Source: Sulfuricurvum sp.
GTDB taxonomy: Bacteria; Campylobacterota; Campylobacteria; Campylobacterales; Sulfurimonadaceae
Direction of reading: 5' to 3'
DNA length: 9,133 nucleotides
Assembly (NCBI GenBank): GCA_030679635.1
Contig: JAUXSZ010000143.1
Coordinates: 1-9,133, forward strand
In this document: piece after piece, positions 6,332 to 9,133 of the stretch
How the letters are laid out: every line of letters starts with the position of its first letter
Position numbering within the stretch: position 1 is the first letter of the stretch
Notes under the pieces: model-generated
What the model was told of the DNA's origin: nothing
Databases searched by the model: none
What the model saw: only the letters and a program-made list of their open reading frames with translations
Translations under genes and position numbers: made by a program

Positions 6332-7144
6332 ATGCAGACGGGGTATTATGCCGCTACGGGAGGAATGGTTGCTCAATTTAACCGTATGGACACGATTGCG
6401 GCTAATTTGGCGAACGTTAATACGGCTGGCTACAAAAAAGAGCAGCTTATAACGGGGGACTTTGCCCGTCTGTATAAAGAAGCGAGAGATGAACTCCCGA
6501 TTAAAAACCATACAGAGCAGGCTGCTCAATATTTGAACCGATCGTTAGCCAGAGTTCCTCAAATCACTGATGCTTATACGGATTTTTCGTTAGGAACATT
6601 GCAGGCAACGGAGAATACTTTTGATATAGCCTTGAGCAAAGAGGGACAATTTTTTGCAGTGAATACACCGCAGGGTGTTCGGTTGACGCGCGATGGCTCT
6701 TTCACGATGAATGAAGAGGGAAAATTGGTCAATAAACAAGGTTACGAAGTTCTCGGATCGGATAACAAAGGGATTACGTTCAATCCTCAAGACAGCATCA
6801 CAACGCTGGATAAGAATGGTCAATTTTCTACAAATATCCCAGGCTCGACACAGATGATCGCGGGGAAGAAAATGTTGATCGTAGAGCCTCAGAATCTTCG
6901 GATGTTGACCAAAGAAGGGGATAACCTTTATGTCCCGGATCCAGCAGACCCCTTAACGCCTGTTGCTCAAAGCGGCGGTGTAATGCAGGGGTATGTTGAA
7001 AAAAGCAATGTAAATGCTGTGCATGAGATGATATCCCTCGTAGAAGCAAACCGTTTGGTTGGTATGTACCAAAAGGCGATGGATTCACAGATGAACGATC
7101 TTAACCGTGATGCGATTGAAAAAATCGCTGTAACACGACGATAA
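6332..7144 (+). CDS. flgF: Flagellar basal-body rod protein, FlgF/FlgG2 type
   Basis: 270-residue rod protein of the flagellar axial family, exported through the flagellar type III apparatus (no signal peptide). The N-terminal rod motif is MDTIAANLANVNTAGYKK (19-36 region). The middle has the FlgE/F/G-like beta region (FDIALSKEGQFFAVNTPQGV, LTRDGSFTMNEEGKLV). The C-terminal helix module is GYVEKSNVNAVHEMISLVEA followed by YQKAMDSQM. In Campylobacter the equivalent gene beside flgG is named flgG2. I place the start at ATG 6332, with AAGGA six bases upstream. An in-frame ATG at 6281 would add 17 residues but lies inside the sigma-54 promoter, upstream of the expected transcript. flgG follows after 17 bases, so the two are probably co-transcribed. 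Confidence 0.93.
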   Translation: MQTGYYAATGGMVAQFNRMDTIAANLANVNTAGYKKEQLITGDFARLYKEARDELPIKNHTEQAAQYLNRSLARVPQITDAYTDFSLGTLQATENTFDIALSKEGQFFAVNTPQGVRLTRDGSFTMNEEGKLVNKQGYEVLGSDNKGITFNPQDSITTLDKNGQFSTNIPGSTQMIAGKKMLIVEPQNLRMLTKEGDNLYVPDPADPLTPVAQSGGVMQGYVEKSNVNAVHEMISLVEANRLVGMYQKAMDSQMNDLNRDAIEKIAVTRR

Positions 7145-7161
7145 CCCAAGGAGATAACACC

Positions 7162-7950
7162 ATGATGCAATCACTCTATACAAGCTCAACCGGAATGTTG
7201 GCAATGCAAACTCAGATCGATACGACGGCGAATAATATTGCCAACGTTAATACGATGGGATATAAAAAATCACGTGCCGAGTTTGCCGATTTGATGTACA
7301 AAGTTATGACCTATGCAGGTACGTCTACGAGTGATACGACAAAATCTCCGACAGGTATCGAAGTGGGACTTGGGGTACGGCCGACGGCTATCAATAAGAT
7401 TTTTTCGGAAGGGAGTCTCAAGCAAACGGACAATCCACTCGATTTGGCGATAACGGGAAAAGGGTTTCTAAAGCTCCAGCTCCCCAATGGTACAGAAGTC
7501 TATACGCGCAACGGTTCTTTGAAGATAGATGAAAATGGAACTTTGGTGAATTCCGATGGATACACCGTTATCCCTGAGGTTGTTATTCCTGAAGATTCAA
7601 CGAATATCAGTATCGGAACCGACGGTATTGTGAGTGTGACGCAAGCAGGACAGGCACAAGCGACCCAAGTAGGGCAAATTTCACTGACCAACTTTATCAA
7701 TCCGGCAGGCTTGCATGCCATGGGAGACAATCTTTTTGTCGAAACCGACAGCTCAGGGCAGCCGGTTGAGGGGACACCGGGAGAGAACGGTATCGGGAAT
7801 ATACGCCAAGGGTTTGTGGAACTCTCAAACGTCCAACTGGTTGTCGAACTCACCGACCTTATCACAGGACAGCGCGCCTATGATGCGAATTCCAAAGTCA
7901 TTACGACCAGTGACGAAATGCTGGCAACTACCAACAGTTTGAAACGTTAA
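7162..7950 (+). CDS. flgG: Flagellar basal-body distal rod protein FlgG
   Basis: 262 residues, close to the E. coli protein in length and layout. FlgG polymerises as the distal rod that crosses periplasm and peptidoglycan and links rod to hook. The N-terminus reads MMQSLYTSSTGMLAMQTQ, then IANNIANVNTMGYKKSRAEF. Central landmarks are PTGIEVGLGVRPTA, LDLAITGKGFLKLQLPNGTE and YTRNGSLKIDENGTLV, then DGIVSVTQAGQA and VGQISLTNFINPAGL. The C-terminal module is GFVELSNVQLVVELTDLI and GQRAYDANSKVITTSDEML. A strong ribosome binding site, AAGGAG (7148-7153), sits eight bases before the ATG. There is no separate promoter in the 17-base gap, so it depends on the upstream sigma-54 element. Confidence 0.96.
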   Translation: MMQSLYTSSTGMLAMQTQIDTTANNIANVNTMGYKKSRAEFADLMYKVMTYAGTSTSDTTKSPTGIEVGLGVRPTAINKIFSEGSLKQTDNPLDLAITGKGFLKLQLPNGTEVYTRNGSLKIDENGTLVNSDGYTVIPEVVIPEDSTNISIGTDGIVSVTQAGQAQATQVGQISLTNFINPAGLHAMGDNLFVETDSSGQPVEGTPGENGIGNIRQGFVELSNVQLVVELTDLITGQRAYDANSKVITTSDEMLATTNSLKR

Positions 7951-7959
7951 TATTTTCAT

Positions 7960-7990
7960 TATTAAACGTCATATTTATTGGGGTTTAATA
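7960..7990. repeat. Inverted repeat after flgG, possible weak terminator or operator
   Basis: TATTAAAC (7960-7967) and GTTTAATA (7983-7990) are perfect 8-base inverted copies around a 15-base loop, starting ten bases after the flgG stop. There is no run of T directly after, and the stem is AT-rich, so it is a poor intrinsic terminator. It may mark the flgG transcript end or bind a regulator of leuD. Confidence 0.3.
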
Positions 7991-8003
7991 GAGTTTCAAC
8001 TCT
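7990..8003. repeat. Short palindrome next to the leuD promoter
   Basis: AGAGTT-TC-AACTCT is a perfect 6-base inverted repeat around two bases, ending four bases before the TGC of the extended -10. It lies where a repressor or activator would contact the promoter spacer and -35 region. A weak RNA stem followed by CTTTT is an alternative reading. Confidence 0.3.
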
Positions 8004-8007
8004 CTTT

Positions 8008-8016
8008 TGCTATAAT
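8008..8016 (+). promoter_or_regulatory. Extended -10 promoter for leuD-leuB
   Basis: TGCTATAAT is a TGN-type extended -10 with a perfect TATAAT at 8011-8016, predicting a start near 8023 and a leader of about 23 bases. That leaves no room for a leucine leader peptide or an attenuator. The -35 region is weak, as an extended -10 permits. The leuD ribosome binding site AGGA is at 8036-8039. Confidence 0.7.
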
Positions 8017-8045
8017 CTCTTCAATTTAGCACTATAGGATATACG

Positions 8046-8552
8046 ATGCAAAAAATGGAAGGGAAAGTTTGGAATTTCGGTAAAGATATCGATACCGATC
8101 TTATTATCGCTGCCCGTTATCTCAGCACTTCAAACCCGCAAGAACTCGCAAAGCATGTTATGGAAGATGCCGATCCCACATTCGTGAGCAAAATGACCCC
8201 AGGTGACATCATCGTTGCCGGTGAAAATTTTGGATGCGGTTCCTCCCGTGAACATGCCCCTATCGCCCTAAAGGCGGCCGGAGTGGCTGCGATTATCGCA
8301 CCGACATTTGCCCGTATCTTTTATCGCAACGCCTTTAATATGGGATTGCCAATTTTTGAATTGCCGCAAAGCACGGAGATCAAAGAGGGTGAACGTGTCC
8401 GCATCGATATGGATGCGGGGACAATCACCAATCTTACCACGCAAAAAGTCTATAACTTCACCCCGATCCCTCCGTTTATGCAAGAGCTGATCAGCGCCGG
8501 CGGACTTATGAACTTTGCAAAAGCAGAAATTGACGCACAGGAAACACATTGA
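8046..8552 (+). CDS. leuD: 3-isopropylmalate dehydratase small subunit
   Basis: 168 residues, the short LeuD form rather than the roughly 200-residue enterobacterial one. With LeuC it isomerises 2-isopropylmalate to 3-isopropylmalate in leucine synthesis; this subunit is the swivelling domain that completes the active site. It shows the conserved start GKVWNFGKDIDTDLIIAARY, the signature NFGCGSSREHAPIALKAAGV (61-80) and IFYRNAFNMGLP (91-102). AGGA (8036-8039) is six bases before the ATG; an ATG three codons later is a less likely start. The TGA overlaps the leuB ATG by one base (TGATG). leuC is not between flgG and leuD, so it must lie elsewhere. Confidence 0.94.
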   Translation: MQKMEGKVWNFGKDIDTDLIIAARYLSTSNPQELAKHVMEDADPTFVSKMTPGDIIVAGENFGCGSSREHAPIALKAAGVAAIIAPTFARIFYRNAFNMGLPIFELPQSTEIKEGERVRIDMDAGTITNLTTQKVYNFTPIPPFMQELISAGGLMNFAKAEIDAQETH

Positions 8553-9133
8553 TGAAAACCTATAATATTGCTCTTATAAAAGGGGACGGAATCGGTCCCG
8601 AAATTATTGACGAAGCGGTAAAAGTGCTGGATGCCGTGGCACCTAGTGAAAATATTTCGTTTAACTACCGTGAAGCTTTAATGGGAGGATGCGCCTACGA
8701 TGCTACGGGCGATCCGCTTCCAAAAGAGACCATTGATGTGGCGCTCTCAAGCGACGCGGTATTGTTCGGTGCTATCGGCGGTCAACAATGGGACAATCTT
8801 CCGAGAGAAAAACGTCCCGAGAGCGGATTGCTCCGTTTTCGAAAAGAGCTGGGGGTATTTGCGAATCTTCGCCCGGCAAGTGTGTATGATGAACTTATCA
8901 ATGCCAGTTCCCTGAAGCCCGAGATCGTCAAAGGGGTTGATTTGATGGTGGTTCGTGAGCTCATCGGCGGAATCTATTTCGGTGAGCCTAAGGGACGCGA
9001 AGGGGATCGCGCCTTTAACACGATGGTATACAGTCGCGATGAAGTGATCCGTATTGCTCACGTTGCTTTCAAGATAGCAATGGATCGTAGTAAAAAAGTG
9101 TGTTCGGTAGATAAAGCCAATGTGCTTGATGTA
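8552..9133 (+). CDS. leuB: 3-isopropylmalate dehydrogenase (C-terminus cut by window edge)
   Basis: The first 194 residues of a protein normally about 355 long. It oxidises and decarboxylates 3-isopropylmalate with NAD+ to give 2-oxoisocaproate, the leucine precursor, in the cytoplasm. Visible motifs are ALIKGDGIGPEII (7-19), LFGAIGG (71-77), LRFRKELGVFANLRPA (94-109), VVRELIGGIYFGEP (133-146) and SVDKANVLD (185-193). The substrate and catalytic residues known from Thermus IPMDH line up with a constant offset of three: R97, R107, R135, Y142 and K188. The start overlaps the leuD stop by one base, so the pair is translationally coupled. The reading frame is open to the window edge. Confidence 0.95.
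   Translation, partial: MKTYNIALIKGDGIGPEIIDEAVKVLDAVAPSENISFNYREALMGGCAYDATGDPLPKETIDVALSSDAVLFGAIGGQQWDNLPREKRPESGLLRFRKELGVFANLRPASVYDELINASSLKPEIVKGVDLMVVRELIGGIYFGEPKGREGDRAFNTMVYSRDEVIRIAHVAFKIAMDRSKKVCSVDKANVLDV

Noticed and set aside
7500..7865. Minus-strand 121-codon frame inside flgG
   Set aside because: flgG is unambiguous here; the antisense frame has no start signals or known motif.

Overview
This window looks like ordinary core chromosome from a Campylobacterota (former Epsilonproteobacteria) bacterium, probably a free-living relative of Sulfuricurvum or Sulfurimonas. The evidence is the gene types and their arrangement: a short-type LeuD, a flagellar rod pair of the flgG2-flgG kind behind a sigma-54 promoter, a 622-residue RpoD with a long acidic insert, and hemL followed by an AtpZ-like gene. 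The genus is an inference from style, not from a search. The window is almost entirely coding, with no gene-free stretch above about 150 bases. I see no tRNA, rRNA, CRISPR array, insertion sequence or prophage.

Layout. Positions 1-1483 (minus strand) hold two tandem paralogous TonB-type energy transducers. The left one runs off the window edge, and each has its own TATAAT box. Positions 1561-3636 (plus strand) form a tight three-gene run: hemL (tetrapyrrole synthesis, C5 pathway), an AtpZ/AtpI-family two-helix membrane protein, and an unrecognised four-helix membrane protein. The genes overlap by 1 and up to 20 bases. This run converges tail-to-tail, with an 8-base overlap, on a minus-strand unit. 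That unit (6183 down to 3629) consists of rpoD, the primary sigma factor, and a coupled downstream gene for a PAS-like protein with what looks like a degenerate histidine-kinase ATPase fold.

Divergent from rpoD is flgF-flgG (6332-7950, plus), coding for distal/proximal rod proteins of the flagellum. A clear GG-N10-GC sigma-54 element precedes it, and its position fixes the flgF start at 6332. Positions 8046-9133 (plus) hold leuD and the first 194 codons of leuB, for the isomerisation and oxidation steps of leucine synthesis. They are preceded by an extended -10 promoter.

I did not find a new defence system or mobile system. The points most worth checking are the degenerate kinase-like gene coupled to rpoD, the tandem TonB paralogues sharing an extra periplasmic module, a possible leaderless TonB transcript, and the back-to-back sigma-70/sigma-54 promoters between rpoD and flgF.
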